A stretch of DNA of 50,444 bases from an uncultured Alphaproteobacteria bacterium (GTDB lineage: Bacteria > Pseudomonadota > Alphaproteobacteria > RF32 > CAG-239): NCBI GenBank assembly GCA_944391705.1, contig CALXUN010000012.1, forward strand, positions 1-50,444, in the 5' to 3' direction. Each line of letters starts with the position of its first letter. Position 1 is the first letter of the stretch. The position numbers and the translations under genes were made by a program. Below, in pieces: positions 16,352 through 25,610 of the stretch. A model generated the notes under the pieces. It saw only the letters and a list, made by a program, of their open reading frames with translations, made no database searches and had not been told where the DNA came from.

Positions 16352-18144
16352 AAAATATTCTATCTGACAGCCTGAGTTTTGCTTTGTTGGTACTTTCTTT
16401 AACGGCCTTGTTTTCCTGGTTTCGTACAAACCATTTGTGGGGAAATGTTTATTTTGAACAGATTTTGCTTAATTTGGGAAACGGTACGATTGAGCCGGCT
16501 AAAGATATTATCCGCGGTTATGTCTTATTATGCATTATTCCTGCCATTGTTTTAAGTCTGCTGCTGGCTACTCTGATTAATAAAAACCGTTATTTAATCC
16601 TGATATCTGTTTTATCCCTGTCTTATTGCATTTATAAAATTCAGCTTATTCCCTTTTTAATTAATCAAAATACTTATTCGACTTTATATGAAGACGAATA
16701 CGCCAATCCGGAAAATATTGATTTTTATTTTCCCGGGAAAAAACGAAACATCATCGTTCTTTATATGGAATCGATGGAAACAGAATATGCCAATCCGCAG
16801 CTCGCCGGTGATAATCTGCTACCAAACTTAAGCCGGCTGGCAAAAGAAAACATATCTTTTGACGGCTACCGGCAACTGCAAAATCAAGATTATACAATTG
16901 CCGGCATGATAACCAGTTTTTGCAGTGTTCCTCTCCGCTTGACTCAGAATAACAATTATACAACTTATAATAATTTCATGCCCGGATTAATCTGTTATCC
17001 GGAAATTTTAAAAGAAAACGGTTATAAAACCTATTTTATGAAAGGTGCCACGCTTGACTTTACCCGCACCGGCATGTTTTTTCACGATCACGGCTTTGAC
17101 GATGTCAAAGGAAACGCTGAGCTGAAACAGGCTTATGGTTTAAGCGGCCCGGAATATCAGGGTACCTCCTGGGGATTAAATGACAGAACTCTGTATAGCA
17201 TTGCCAAAGAACGTTTAAGAGAAATTTCCCGCCAGCCGGAACCTTTCCTGTTTATCTTGCTGACCTTGGATACGCACGGGCCGGACGTTTATCTGGACAA
17301 GCAATGCCCTGCCCGCTTTAACGACAGCCGGGACGTTATTTTTTGTGCAGACAAAATGATGGGCGGTTTCATTGACTGGATTAAACAACAGGATTTTTAT
17401 CAAAACACAACCATTGTTATTTTGGGCGATCATACCAGAACCGGTAAAAATGATTTATATCCACAGCAAAAAAAACGCCACATCGTCAATATCATTATCA
17501 ATCCGGCGGAAAATATCAATTTCTCCGCCAGCCGGGAATGGACATCTTTAGACAGTGCCGCCACCATCTTGCAGGCCGCCGGCATTGGTGTTCCGGAAGG
17601 AAAATTCGGCCTCGGACGCTCTCTTTTTTCCGATACGCCCACTTTGCGGGAAAGCATGGGGAATAATTTGGATATTGAGCTGACAAAAAGATCTGCGTTG
17701 TATGATGCTTTTAATACCATTGAAAGAACTTTTGAACCTTTATATAATCCTTACCCTGAATGGGGACGCGTGATAAACCGTATAACAGATATTCAAAATT
17801 ATGCCTCTTTTTCGGATGTCGCTTTCAGCACTATCTGGCTGGATACGCTTTCCATGACTCTGCCGCAGGATATCAATAAAAAAGTTTCTTTTGATATCTG
17901 GTTTAAAATTTTATTTATGGCCAACAAACACCGTACAGTTGAGGTTTTTGCCAACAAGCAAAAAATTGCCGAATGGGCTTTTGAAGACACTGTTGTACAG
18001 CCTATCTATAAATCGGTTGATATTCCTGCCGAAATTATCGGTAATGACCGTAAACTGCTCTTGGAATTCCGTAACGACGGTTTAGGCCATACGCCGGTCG
18101 GAATCGGGATTGGCGTACAGAAGTTTATGCTTTCGCAGGATTGA
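16339..18144 (+). CDS. LTA-synthase/MdoB-like phosphotransferase (sulfatase fold)
   Basis: A 601-aa inner-membrane protein with an N-terminal membrane region (about 10-115) and a periplasmic sulfatase-superfamily domain. Visible metal and catalytic motifs are YMESMETEY, the likely nucleophile Thr in QDYTIAGM, TLDTHGP and LGDHTRTG. This family transfers phosphoglycerol (LtaS, MdoB/OpgB) or phosphoethanolamine from phospholipid to glycans. The last 150 residues form an extra beta-rich C-terminal region not present in LtaS. It overlaps the UDG gene and precedes a CDP-alcohol phosphatidyltransferase. Donor and acceptor cannot be decided from sequence. Confidence 0.8.
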   Translation: MSKIKNILSDSLSFALLVLSLTALFSWFRTNHLWGNVYFEQILLNLGNGTIEPAKDIIRGYVLLCIIPAIVLSLLLATLINKNRYLILISVLSLSYCIYKIQLIPFLINQNTYSTLYEDEYANPENIDFYFPGKKRNIIVLYMESMETEYANPQLAGDNLLPNLSRLAKENISFDGYRQLQNQDYTIAGMITSFCSVPLRLTQNNNYTTYNNFMPGLICYPEILKENGYKTYFMKGATLDFTRTGMFFHDHGFDDVKGNAELKQAYGLSGPEYQGTSWGLNDRTLYSIAKERLREISRQPEPFLFILLTLDTHGPDVYLDKQCPARFNDSRDVIFCADKMMGGFIDWIKQQDFYQNTTIVILGDHTRTGKNDLYPQQKKRHIVNIIINPAENINFSASREWTSLDSAATILQAAGIGVPEGKFGLGRSLFSDTPTLRESMGNNLDIELTKRSALYDAFNTIERTFEPLYNPYPEWGRVINRITDIQNYASFSDVAFSTIWLDTLSMTLPQDINKKVSFDIWFKILFMANKHRTVEVFANKQKIAEWAFEDTVVQPIYKSVDIPAEIIGNDRKLLLEFRNDGLGHTPVGIGIGVQKFMLSQD

Positions 18145-18199
18145 AAAAATTAAGAACTTGTTATATTTTTAGAAAATAATCTGATTAAAGGAGAAATAA

Positions 18200-18862
18200 A
18201 TGCCATTTAAATCCATTTTGAAAAAAGCCGGAAAATTCTCTGCCTGCTCAGTCTTAAACACTTTTTATGAATATATGGAAAAAGCGGCAGACTTCTTAAA
18301 AAGGCATTCCATCAGCGCCAATACCATTACTTTGACCGGTCTGTTTTTTGCCGTTTTGGGTATTAATTTTCTGGCTCTTGAATATTATTTCAGTGCATTT
18401 GTCTGCCTGCTTTTCAACCGGTTGTGCGACGTTTTGGACGGTGTTGCCGCCCGCAGCAGCCAAATTACGGTTTTCGGCGCTTTTTTTGATATTGTTGCCG
18501 ACTATCTTTCACTTTCATTGTTTATTTTCGGTTTTGCCCTGGCCGAACCTGACAAAAATGCCGTTGCCGCCGTGTTTTTTCTTGTGACGCTGATTTTGTC
18601 TGCCGCCTCTCTTCTCGGTCTGGCAGCGGTTTCAGGCCAAAATTACCGTAAATTTAATCAGTCAAAATTTAAAATCTGCTTATGGGGAACCCTGCAAAAT
18701 TTTGATCCGTCACTGGCCTTGTTTTTAATGTGTGTTTTTCCGTTCTGGTTCATGCCTCTTTCTTTGTTTTTCGGCGTGGTTTCTTTGGGTAAATCGCTGT
18801 TGTTGATAAGCGGCGCTTATTATAACTTGGTAATTGCTGCCAGGAGAACAAAAAACAAATGA
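18200..18862 (+). CDS. CDP-alcohol phosphatidyltransferase family protein
   Basis: A 220-aa integral membrane enzyme. The family signature D-x2-D-G-x2-A-R-x8-G-x3-D-x3-D is complete in CDVLDGVAARSSQ followed by TVFGAFFDIVADY. Such enzymes displace CMP from a CDP-linked donor to make phospholipids (PgsA, PssA, Pcs types). About five more hydrophobic helices follow. AAAGGAG precedes the ATG. The stop overlaps the next start (ATGA), suggesting translational coupling. The neighbouring LtaS-like enzyme uses phospholipid headgroups, so the two may work in one envelope pathway. The substrate alcohol is unknown. Confidence 0.8.
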   Translation: MPFKSILKKAGKFSACSVLNTFYEYMEKAADFLKRHSISANTITLTGLFFAVLGINFLALEYYFSAFVCLLFNRLCDVLDGVAARSSQITVFGAFFDIVADYLSLSLFIFGFALAEPDKNAVAAVFFLVTLILSAASLLGLAAVSGQNYRKFNQSKFKICLWGTLQNFDPSLALFLMCVFPFWFMPLSLFFGVVSLGKSLLLISGAYYNLVIAARRTKNK

Positions 18863-20724
18863 AATTTTTTAAATTTCTATTTATTTTAAGTGTTTGTTTT
18901 TTTTACCATGCCGTCGCTCTTGCCGCCACACCGGACTGGCAAAATGACAAGCTGCAAATTAACGTTTATGCAGAACCGGTTCATAAAACTTTTCAGGTTT
19001 TGGTCAATATCCGGATGTTAAACGGCTGGCACATATCCTGGGATAACCCGGGCGATGCCGGCACACCCGTTCAATTTTCCTGGCAGCTGCCGAAGGGGTG
19101 GACGGCTAAAAGACTGCAGGAAAGTACGCCGCAAAAATTTATTTACGGCGACATTATCAGCCAGTACGGCTATGGCGGTTCGGCTTATTATTTATTTGAA
19201 ATTGAAACAGGAAGCACAAAATTAACAACATTCCCGGCCGAAATTTTCCTTAAAATCAACTGGACAGCCTGCCGAGACTTCTGTGAGCCCGAACATGCGG
19301 TTTTAAGAATTTCAGAAACCGCCCCTGATGACTGGACGGCACAATTAAATGCGGCACAGCAAACTTTTCCGGAAACAGCAGCGGGGCCTGCTTATGCCCA
19401 AAACATCAACGGCGTTTTAAAGCTTGTTTTTCCCAGCCGTAATTTTAACTTACAAACCTCTCCTTTTTATTTTATACCTTATGAACGGCGGCTTATTTCA
19501 GCCGAAACTCCGCAAACGAAACAATTAAACCCGGACAACCGTCTGGAAATACAAGTTGAAGCACAAAGAGAAGGTTTTATCCCTAAAAAAGGAGTTTTGC
19601 TTTACGGCAAAAAAGCCTACAAATATGACGTCCTTCCTTTGGACAATATGCTGTCCGAAAACAACGATTTTTCATTATGGATATTGTTATTACTTGCATT
19701 TGCCGGCGGCCTGGCCTTAAATTGTATGCCGTGTGTCTTTCCGGTTTTAAGTCTGAAAGCCATCTCTTTGGCCCAAAGTATCAGACAAGACGGCCATATC
19801 CGCCGCGGATTTTTATACTTGTCCGGTGTTTTGTCATGTTTTATGGTTATGGCCTTTTTACTCTATCTGCTGCGCGGCAGTAGTTTCGGCCCGGGTTGGG
19901 GGTTCCAGCTGCAGTCGCCGGTTTTTACCGCTCTTATGCTCGGGATATTCATTCTTCTGTTTTTGATGATGACGGATATTATCAAAATTCACGGCCGGTG
20001 GCTGACGGTTCTTGACCGTTTTTCCGGTATAAATTCTTTTATGACCGGCTTTTTTGCCGTTTTAATCGCCAGCCCGTGCACGGGGCCTTTTATGGGGGCT
20101 GCTCTCGGGTATGCATTGTTTCAGCCGCCGCAGATATATTTTCCTTTCTTTTTAAGCTTAGGCCTGGGATATGCCCTGCCTTTTGCCCTGGCAGAAATGT
20201 ATCCGGCCGTTGTCCGCCGGATTTTACCCAAACCCGGCAAATGGATGAACCTATTTAAAAAAATACTTTCCTTACCAATTCTGTTAACCTGTTTGTGGCT
20301 GGGCTGGGTTTTATACCACCTGACAAATATACCGGATCGGCAAGCAGAATCCGAATCCTGGCAGCCTTATCATGATCAGACGGTCCTAAACCATGTGCAT
20401 AACGGCCGCGGCGTTTTTATTGATTTTACCGCCAAATGGTGCATGACCTGCTTAGCCAATGAAAAACTGGTGCTTGACACCAAAAGATTTTCGGACTTTG
20501 CCAAAGATAACAATATTGTGCTTTTTAAGGCCGACTGGACAACGGAAAACCCCGACATCACCCGGGCGCTTAACCGGTATAACCGCAGCAGCGTTCCTTT
20601 GTATGTTTATTATCCGCCGCAGAAAACAAAAGGACAGAATAACGATTTTATTATTCTGCCCCAGATTTTAACTTTTAACATCATCCGTAAATATTTAAAC
20701 GCTCAAAATCAGGATAATGATTGA
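18859..20724 (+). CDS. ScsB/DsbD-like thiol:disulfide interchange protein
   Basis: A 621-aa three-part reductant conductor. A signal peptide (1-22) leads to a periplasmic domain (about 25-250) of the ScsB/DsbD-alpha type (NGWHISWDNPGDAGTP, WTACRDFCEPEH). A CcdA-like membrane domain follows with the paired cysteines LNCMPCVFPVLSLKA and ASPCTGPFMGAALGYA. The C-terminus is a thioredoxin-like domain with WCMTC (DFTAKWCMTCLANEK). It carries electrons from cytoplasmic thioredoxin to periplasmic partners (isomerases, copper-resistance proteins, cytochrome c maturation). It is coupled to the preceding gene by ATGA; the last 30 bp overlap the convergent transporter gene. Confidence 0.88.
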   Translation: MKFFKFLFILSVCFFYHAVALAATPDWQNDKLQINVYAEPVHKTFQVLVNIRMLNGWHISWDNPGDAGTPVQFSWQLPKGWTAKRLQESTPQKFIYGDIISQYGYGGSAYYLFEIETGSTKLTTFPAEIFLKINWTACRDFCEPEHAVLRISETAPDDWTAQLNAAQQTFPETAAGPAYAQNINGVLKLVFPSRNFNLQTSPFYFIPYERRLISAETPQTKQLNPDNRLEIQVEAQREGFIPKKGVLLYGKKAYKYDVLPLDNMLSENNDFSLWILLLLAFAGGLALNCMPCVFPVLSLKAISLAQSIRQDGHIRRGFLYLSGVLSCFMVMAFLLYLLRGSSFGPGWGFQLQSPVFTALMLGIFILLFLMMTDIIKIHGRWLTVLDRFSGINSFMTGFFAVLIASPCTGPFMGAALGYALFQPPQIYFPFFLSLGLGYALPFALAEMYPAVVRRILPKPGKWMNLFKKILSLPILLTCLWLGWVLYHLTNIPDRQAESESWQPYHDQTVLNHVHNGRGVFIDFTAKWCMTCLANEKLVLDTKRFSDFAKDNNIVLFKADWTTENPDITRALNRYNRSSVPLYVYYPPQKTKGQNNDFIILPQILTFNIIRKYLNAQNQDND

Positions 20725-21588
20725 AACCATCATTGTCAACAACACCCGGCGGTTTGGACGGGCATACAGTTTATTTTTAAAATAACGCGAATAAACATTG
20801 TTGGCAAATAAAATCCATATCGGATACGAATAAATAATGGCCATGACATAAGCCGGATTTTCGCTCAAATACAGACTGTAATTTTTAAACGAATACATTG
20901 CCAGAATAAGGATGACAACCGGAATGCCGGCAAAAAGCAGATTTTTAATGCGTAAAACTTCCGCAATACTGTTCCCTTCTTTGAAAAAGGCAAAAGCATT
21001 AATGCTACCGGCCACAACAGAGGTTATAATGGAATAATAAAAGATTGCCCCCAATACATTATCCTGACCGATATCCATCAGTTTTTTGCCCAGCAAATCA
21101 AGCACGGTAACCGTTAACAAGGCCGGAAGAAGGTAAAAAATCGCTTTGCGGCTCATCCGGTTTTTTTTAAGCATCAACACCGAACTGACAATCCCCAGCA
21201 TAGATGCCGTAATAAAAAACAGCCGCCACGGGCTTTGGCATAAATCCCAAAATTGCTGCGGTACCAATATAAACCAGATGACAAAACCAAACATAACGCT
21301 AATCGGCTGGATAATGCTGGTCATTTCCGCCCCGAAACGATTGGCGGCATTAAACAAACGATTATCAAGATAAGCAATCAAAACACCCTGAACCAGACAT
21401 AAATAATAAAAATTCGGATTGTTCACACCTTGAATCAGAGGGACAAACGGCAGCAGCACAATTGCAGCACCAATGCCGCGATAAATCATAACCAATGAAC
21501 CTTTAAGCTTAAAAACCTGATTGGCAAAAATATACATTGCAAAAATAAAACTTGCAAAAATGGATACCAACCACCAATACTGCTGCAT
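20695..21588 (-). CDS. DMT-superfamily (EamA-like) transporter
   Basis: A 297-aa protein with about ten hydrophobic segments arranged as two similar halves, the drug/metabolite transporter layout. GAEMTSIIQPISVMFGFVIW is the helix-4 region that in EamA proteins carries a conserved Pro. Substrate cannot be inferred. It diverges from a phosphotransferase gene 190 bp away; a choline-permease role like LicB is conceivable because the neighbour is kinase-like, but no specific motif supports it. The start has AGGAGG-like sequence upstream on the minus strand. Confidence 0.7.
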   Translation of the reverse strand: MQQYWWLVSIFASFIFAMYIFANQVFKLKGSLVMIYRGIGAAIVLLPFVPLIQGVNNPNFYYLCLVQGVLIAYLDNRLFNAANRFGAEMTSIIQPISVMFGFVIWFILVPQQFWDLCQSPWRLFFITASMLGIVSSVLMLKKNRMSRKAIFYLLPALLTVTVLDLLGKKLMDIGQDNVLGAIFYYSIITSVVAGSINAFAFFKEGNSIAEVLRIKNLLFAGIPVVILILAMYSFKNYSLYLSENPAYVMAIIYSYPIWILFANNVYSRYFKNKLYARPNRRVLLTMMVSIIILILSV

Positions 21589-21725
21589 CTTATCCTCCTT
21601 GAAATACTTCTTTTTCTTTTTTTTAGCACAGTATCGGATTTAATCAAGAATTAATTTTAAAGGCCGGCTTTGCTCCTGATTTTAGAGATTATTTTCATTT
21701 TACATTCATTTTCTCAAAAAAAACT

Positions 21726-21753
21726 TTGAATTCAGCTGAAAATAATATATTAT
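21726..21753 (+). promoter_or_regulatory. Promoter of the APH-like kinase gene
   Basis: TTGAAT (21726-21731), a 16-bp spacer and TATTAT (21748-21753), followed by an AAGGAAAGGA ribosome-binding site before the ATG at 21779. Confidence 0.55.
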
Positions 21754-21778
21754 ATCTTTTATAAAAGGAAAGGACTCT

Positions 21779-22765
21779 ATGTGTAACGATTTAAAGTGTT
21801 TTGAAAAGTTTTTAGCAGACAATATTTTACATACCCAGACCGTCAAGCTGCAGAAATTGACCAAAGGCGGATCTTCTCTTAATTTTCGTGCAAAAACAGA
21901 AGAAGGGGTTTATGTTATAAAACTGCTGTTAAAAACCGCTTTAAAGAAAATACAACATATCTCTGAACTGCTGCAAGAGCTGCAGCATGTCCCCGGATTT
22001 TATACCGCACGTCAAATTTTTCCGAATAACCGGGATTATTTTGAGTACGACGGTTATATCGGAATTGTGCAGACATATATTAACGGGCGCAAAATAAAAT
22101 CTTTTGAACTTTTGCCGGACTTTCTTGCAAAAGTTTACAAAAACTATCAGCTCATGCAAAATGTTTCATTTAAAAATGAAAGTATTATTCTGCCTTTCCG
22201 TTCCGGCAAAGAGTTATTTGAAGATAATAAAAAACAAATTGCCAAATTACGTTTAACCTGCCATAATTTTCTTCAGCTGAAATTTTTGAATATTGTTGAA
22301 AAATATAATGAAGAAATTTTTTATAACTGCATTGAACCGAATAAACCACAAACAATTATTCACGGCGATTTCAGCCTGAATAACATTTTGTTGGATGACA
22401 AACAAAATGTCGCTTTCCTTGATTTTGAATTTCTCCGTTACGGTTATGCTTCCGAAGATTTTATGATGCTGGTTTTATCTGCCCTTTTGCAGCATTCTGT
22501 TTTCTTCATACAACAACAACAGCTTGAATTGCTTATCAAGCATTTAAAACTGCAAAACGGTTTTTCAAAAGAAGAAGTGTTATACGGAATTCATAAGTAT
22601 TTTCAATTTTTAATTCATCGCCGACTGCATAATTCAAAAATTTTTAAATCAGTACGCAAAAACTGGCTTTTTGTTTTGTATTTGAAAAAATACCATCTTG
22701 TTCTCAAAACCGTTGATGAGGTATATCAAACTTCTTTGTCATACCATTTGGCAGAATGCATATAA
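21779..22765 (+). CDS. Phosphotransferase of the APH/choline kinase family
   Basis: A 328-aa kinase-fold protein. Its catalytic loop is IIHGDFSLNNILL (Brenner motif HGDxxxxN) and its metal-binding segment is VAFLDFEFLRYG. The N-terminal lobe has GGSSLNFRAKT, a glycine-rich nucleotide loop, and VYVIKLLLK with the ATP-contacting Lys. Homologues phosphorylate aminoglycosides, choline, ethanolamine or homoserine; the sequence is too generic to choose, and a housekeeping or envelope (LicA-like) substrate is more likely than antibiotic resistance. Its 3' end overlaps the convergent MATE gene by 40 bp. Confidence 0.75.
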   Translation: MCNDLKCFEKFLADNILHTQTVKLQKLTKGGSSLNFRAKTEEGVYVIKLLLKTALKKIQHISELLQELQHVPGFYTARQIFPNNRDYFEYDGYIGIVQTYINGRKIKSFELLPDFLAKVYKNYQLMQNVSFKNESIILPFRSGKELFEDNKKQIAKLRLTCHNFLQLKFLNIVEKYNEEIFYNCIEPNKPQTIIHGDFSLNNILLDDKQNVAFLDFEFLRYGYASEDFMMLVLSALLQHSVFFIQQQQLELLIKHLKLQNGFSKEEVLYGIHKYFQFLIHRRLHNSKIFKSVRKNWLFVLYLKKYHLVLKTVDEVYQTSLSYHLAECI

Positions 22766-24051
22766 TGATACGACATTGCAAGAATTGCCACATTGTAAAC
22801 CCAGTCTGCCGTCCAGCAGACGGCCAGCGGCAGTTTTAAGTATAAAATAACCGCAAAAATATGAAAAACATAAATAAACATGGAAAAAATCTCGATTTTC
22901 ATGGCATAACGCGTGTTACCGGTACCGGAAACCGCATTAAACAAAATCCAGGCCGGAATTAGCGGAATAAATGCCGTTAGCATGACCATATATGCCGGCA
23001 CGGCCGTTTGTATCAGGGCATAATTGTCCGTATAAACCCTTAACAGCGGGTAAACCAACAGAGCCATTAAAATTAAAAGCGGAAATAAAATAAGCGCACA
23101 CAGGCGGATAACACGGCCAACCGCCGGTAAAACTTCATTATTTAAGCCTTTACCTATCAGGTTGCTGGTTATGGAGCTAATAGTTGCAGCAAGCGCATTA
23201 ATTACAACATAAGGGAAAGAAGACAAACTTCTAACCACATTGGAAACTGCCAACTCTCTTTCACCAAAATGTTCAATCGCAATGAAGAACAAAAACCAGG
23301 TTGAAACGGATATAAATTGCTGCAGCATTGTCCAGATGGAAACGTTTAATATATTTTTCAGCAATTTAAAATTACGAAAAGTTAATTTATTCAGTCCGTA
23401 TTTAACCAAATCCACCCGGTTAAACAAGTATGTCCAAAACGTCGCAACGGCAATGATTTCTGACAAATCGGAAGCCAGAGCGGCACCGGCAATCCCCATG
23501 GCCGGAAAACCGAATTTGCCGAATATCATAATGTAATTTAAGATGATGTTTGAAAGAACCATCACCAGCGACACAATTGTTAAAATATATGTTCTGGTGA
23601 TGGCAACAAAAAAACCGCGTCCCATTACCAGAAGCGAAGCTCCGGCCAATCCCCATATCCGCCAGTTGACATACTCAAGCGTTGCCTGATACACAGCTTT
23701 ATTTTCAATTAAAGCTCCCAACAACAGCGGCGAAAAAAGCCAGGACAGGGTAACAATCAAAGCCCAAAACAAAATTAAAAAAGTACAGCCCTGGTAAAAA
23801 ACTTCGCCGATACGATTGTACTTACCCGAACCGTTGCGGCGGGCCATGATAATCTGTGCGCCGATACTAAACCCGAAAGCAACCATGAAAATCGTAAAAA
23901 AATATGTCGAACCCAAAGCTGAGGCTCCGAGTTCAACTTCACCCAGGCGCCCGAGATAAATCACATCCGTGATACCTACCAGCTGCTGCATCAGCATACT
24001 GATAAGTATCGGATAACTCATTTGCCATATATGACGATAATCAAACTGCAT
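22726..24051 (-). CDS. MATE-family efflux transporter
   Basis: A 441-aa inner-membrane protein with about twelve hydrophobic helices in two homologous halves. Start features are typical: ISMLMQQLVGITDVIYLGRL, then LGSTYFFTIFMVAFGFSIGA. MATE proteins export cationic drugs or metabolites using Na+ or H+ gradients. It lies 52 bp downstream of the sensor-kinase gene on the same strand and may be cotranscribed with it. Substrates are unknown. Confidence 0.88.
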   Translation of the reverse strand: MQFDYRHIWQMSYPILISMLMQQLVGITDVIYLGRLGEVELGASALGSTYFFTIFMVAFGFSIGAQIIMARRNGSGKYNRIGEVFYQGCTFLILFWALIVTLSWLFSPLLLGALIENKAVYQATLEYVNWRIWGLAGASLLVMGRGFFVAITRTYILTIVSLVMVLSNIILNYIMIFGKFGFPAMGIAGAALASDLSEIIAVATFWTYLFNRVDLVKYGLNKLTFRNFKLLKNILNVSIWTMLQQFISVSTWFLFFIAIEHFGERELAVSNVVRSLSSFPYVVINALAATISSITSNLIGKGLNNEVLPAVGRVIRLCALILFPLLILMALLVYPLLRVYTDNYALIQTAVPAYMVMLTAFIPLIPAWILFNAVSGTGNTRYAMKIEIFSMFIYVFHIFAVILYLKLPLAVCWTADWVYNVAILAMSYHYMHSAKWYDKEV

Positions 24052-24103
24052 AAAATACTTTCTGTTTCAGATATATCCCGCTTAACAATATTATTCAAGC
24101 CTT

Positions 24104-25528
24104 TTATTTAATTTTAAGCGGAAGATATACGGTAAACGTCGTGCCGTCATAAGCTGTCGAGTTAACCGTCAGGTTGCCATGATGGCGGATAATAATCTGC
24201 TTGGCTATGGATAACCCAAGACCCGTACCCTTGATATTCAAGTTTTTATGTTCCTGCATACGGTAAAAACGCTCGGTTAAGCGCATCAAATCTTCCCGGC
24301 CGATTTTCGGACCTTTGTTGTTAACGGAAACGGACAAGGCTTTACCCTGAGCGACCTTAAAACTTTTGGAAGGCGGAATTTGTTCGGTTTCTTTAACAGA
24401 TATCGTAATATCCCCGGGGCTCAAACCATATTTTACGGCATTGTCCACCAGGTTTTGAATAAGCTGGCGGATTTGCTGGTGGTCTGCCGTAACCGGCGGA
24501 AGTTTTTCCGGAATTTCAGTCACCAACCGCATATTTTTATCCGCTGCTTTTAAGGACATTGCCTGAACCACTTCTTCAACAACCCCGGCAAGAGATATTT
24601 TTTCAGAAGGAGGCTCATCCTGGGACATTTCAATCCTGGACAGCGAAAGTAAATTTTCAATCAGTTCTGACATGAACTCTGCCTGATCAGCCATAATTTT
24701 TAAGAAATATTCTCTGGCCTGTTCATCATCTTTGGCCGTTGTCTGCAGCGTTTCAATAAAACCGGAAATCACCGACAGCGGCGTCCGGAGTTCATGGCTG
24801 GCATTGGCAACGAAATCCGACTGCATTTTTTCGATTTTAACGGCCTTGCTTAAATTATAAAGTGAGATAACCGCCACCGTTCTCCCTTTGGAAAACCATG
24901 GCAATTGCTTGATATGGGCGTATATTTTCCGATCCGAATCCGGTCCGGCATAAAAAATGAGATTTTCAGATTCGCTTTCTTTTTTCAAAACCCGATTGAC
25001 GGCATTGATAAAATTATTTGCATTTAAAACATTTTCAATATTTTTATCCGTGATATCTTCGCCTAAAAACTGCCGCGCCGATAAATTGGCACCTAAAATA
25101 TTACCCGAGCGGTCAATCATTAAAATCGGGTCAGGTAATGTATCCAAAACAGCCGTATCGGAAATTACCTGGGATTCCAGGGCATCAGTTTTGTGTACCC
25201 AGAATTTGTGTACGGAATTGACGGCTTCCGCAATCTCCCTGGCTTCCTGTTCGGATAACTTCATGTCAAAATCTCCGTTAACCTCACCCTTTGCCAACTC
25301 ATTGATATATTTCTTCAGCTGCTGCAATTCGGAACTTATCGGCAATAAAAAAACCGTGTTAAAAATGACAATCATAATATAAGAAACAATTGCCCAATAC
25401 GGTGTCAGTAAATTCAGGACAACCAGCATAATAAAAACAAAAGCGGCCGGCAGAGATAAAATCAAAACCCGGGCAACAAAATTCGGATTTTTATCAATTT
25501 CAAACTGTCCGATTTTCTTAAATAACAT
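24104..25528 (-). CDS. PhoR-like sensor histidine kinase
   Basis: A 474-aa membrane kinase. Two adjacent hydrophobic segments (about 20-62) without a sizeable periplasmic loop are followed by a HAMP-like linker, a PAS domain (about 125-185: LDTLPDPILMIDRSGNILGA), HisKA (ASHELRTPL, His245) and HATPase (NLVDNAVKYG, GTGLGLSIAKQ). The short loop and the PAS position are as in PhoR. No response regulator or pst genes are adjacent, so its partner must be encoded elsewhere. PhoR is the likeliest identity; another PAS-containing kinase is possible. Confidence 0.75.
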   Translation of the reverse strand: MLFKKIGQFEIDKNPNFVARVLILSLPAAFVFIMLVVLNLLTPYWAIVSYIMIVIFNTVFLLPISSELQQLKKYINELAKGEVNGDFDMKLSEQEAREIAEAVNSVHKFWVHKTDALESQVISDTAVLDTLPDPILMIDRSGNILGANLSARQFLGEDITDKNIENVLNANNFINAVNRVLKKESESENLIFYAGPDSDRKIYAHIKQLPWFSKGRTVAVISLYNLSKAVKIEKMQSDFVANASHELRTPLSVISGFIETLQTTAKDDEQAREYFLKIMADQAEFMSELIENLLSLSRIEMSQDEPPSEKISLAGVVEEVVQAMSLKAADKNMRLVTEIPEKLPPVTADHQQIRQLIQNLVDNAVKYGLSPGDITISVKETEQIPPSKSFKVAQGKALSVSVNNKGPKIGREDLMRLTERFYRMQEHKNLNIKGTGLGLSIAKQIIIRHHGNLTVNSTAYDGTTFTVYLPLKIK

Positions 25529-25610
25529 TAGAAACCCCGTATATAATTTTAAAAAAGTTATGGACTAGTTATAAAAATATATTATGATACAAGGAGTTTA
25601 AATTTATTTA

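Noticed and set aside
21779..22765. Aminoglycoside resistance gene
   Set aside because: The protein has the general kinase motifs only; nothing points to antibiotic substrates and it is in a housekeeping context.
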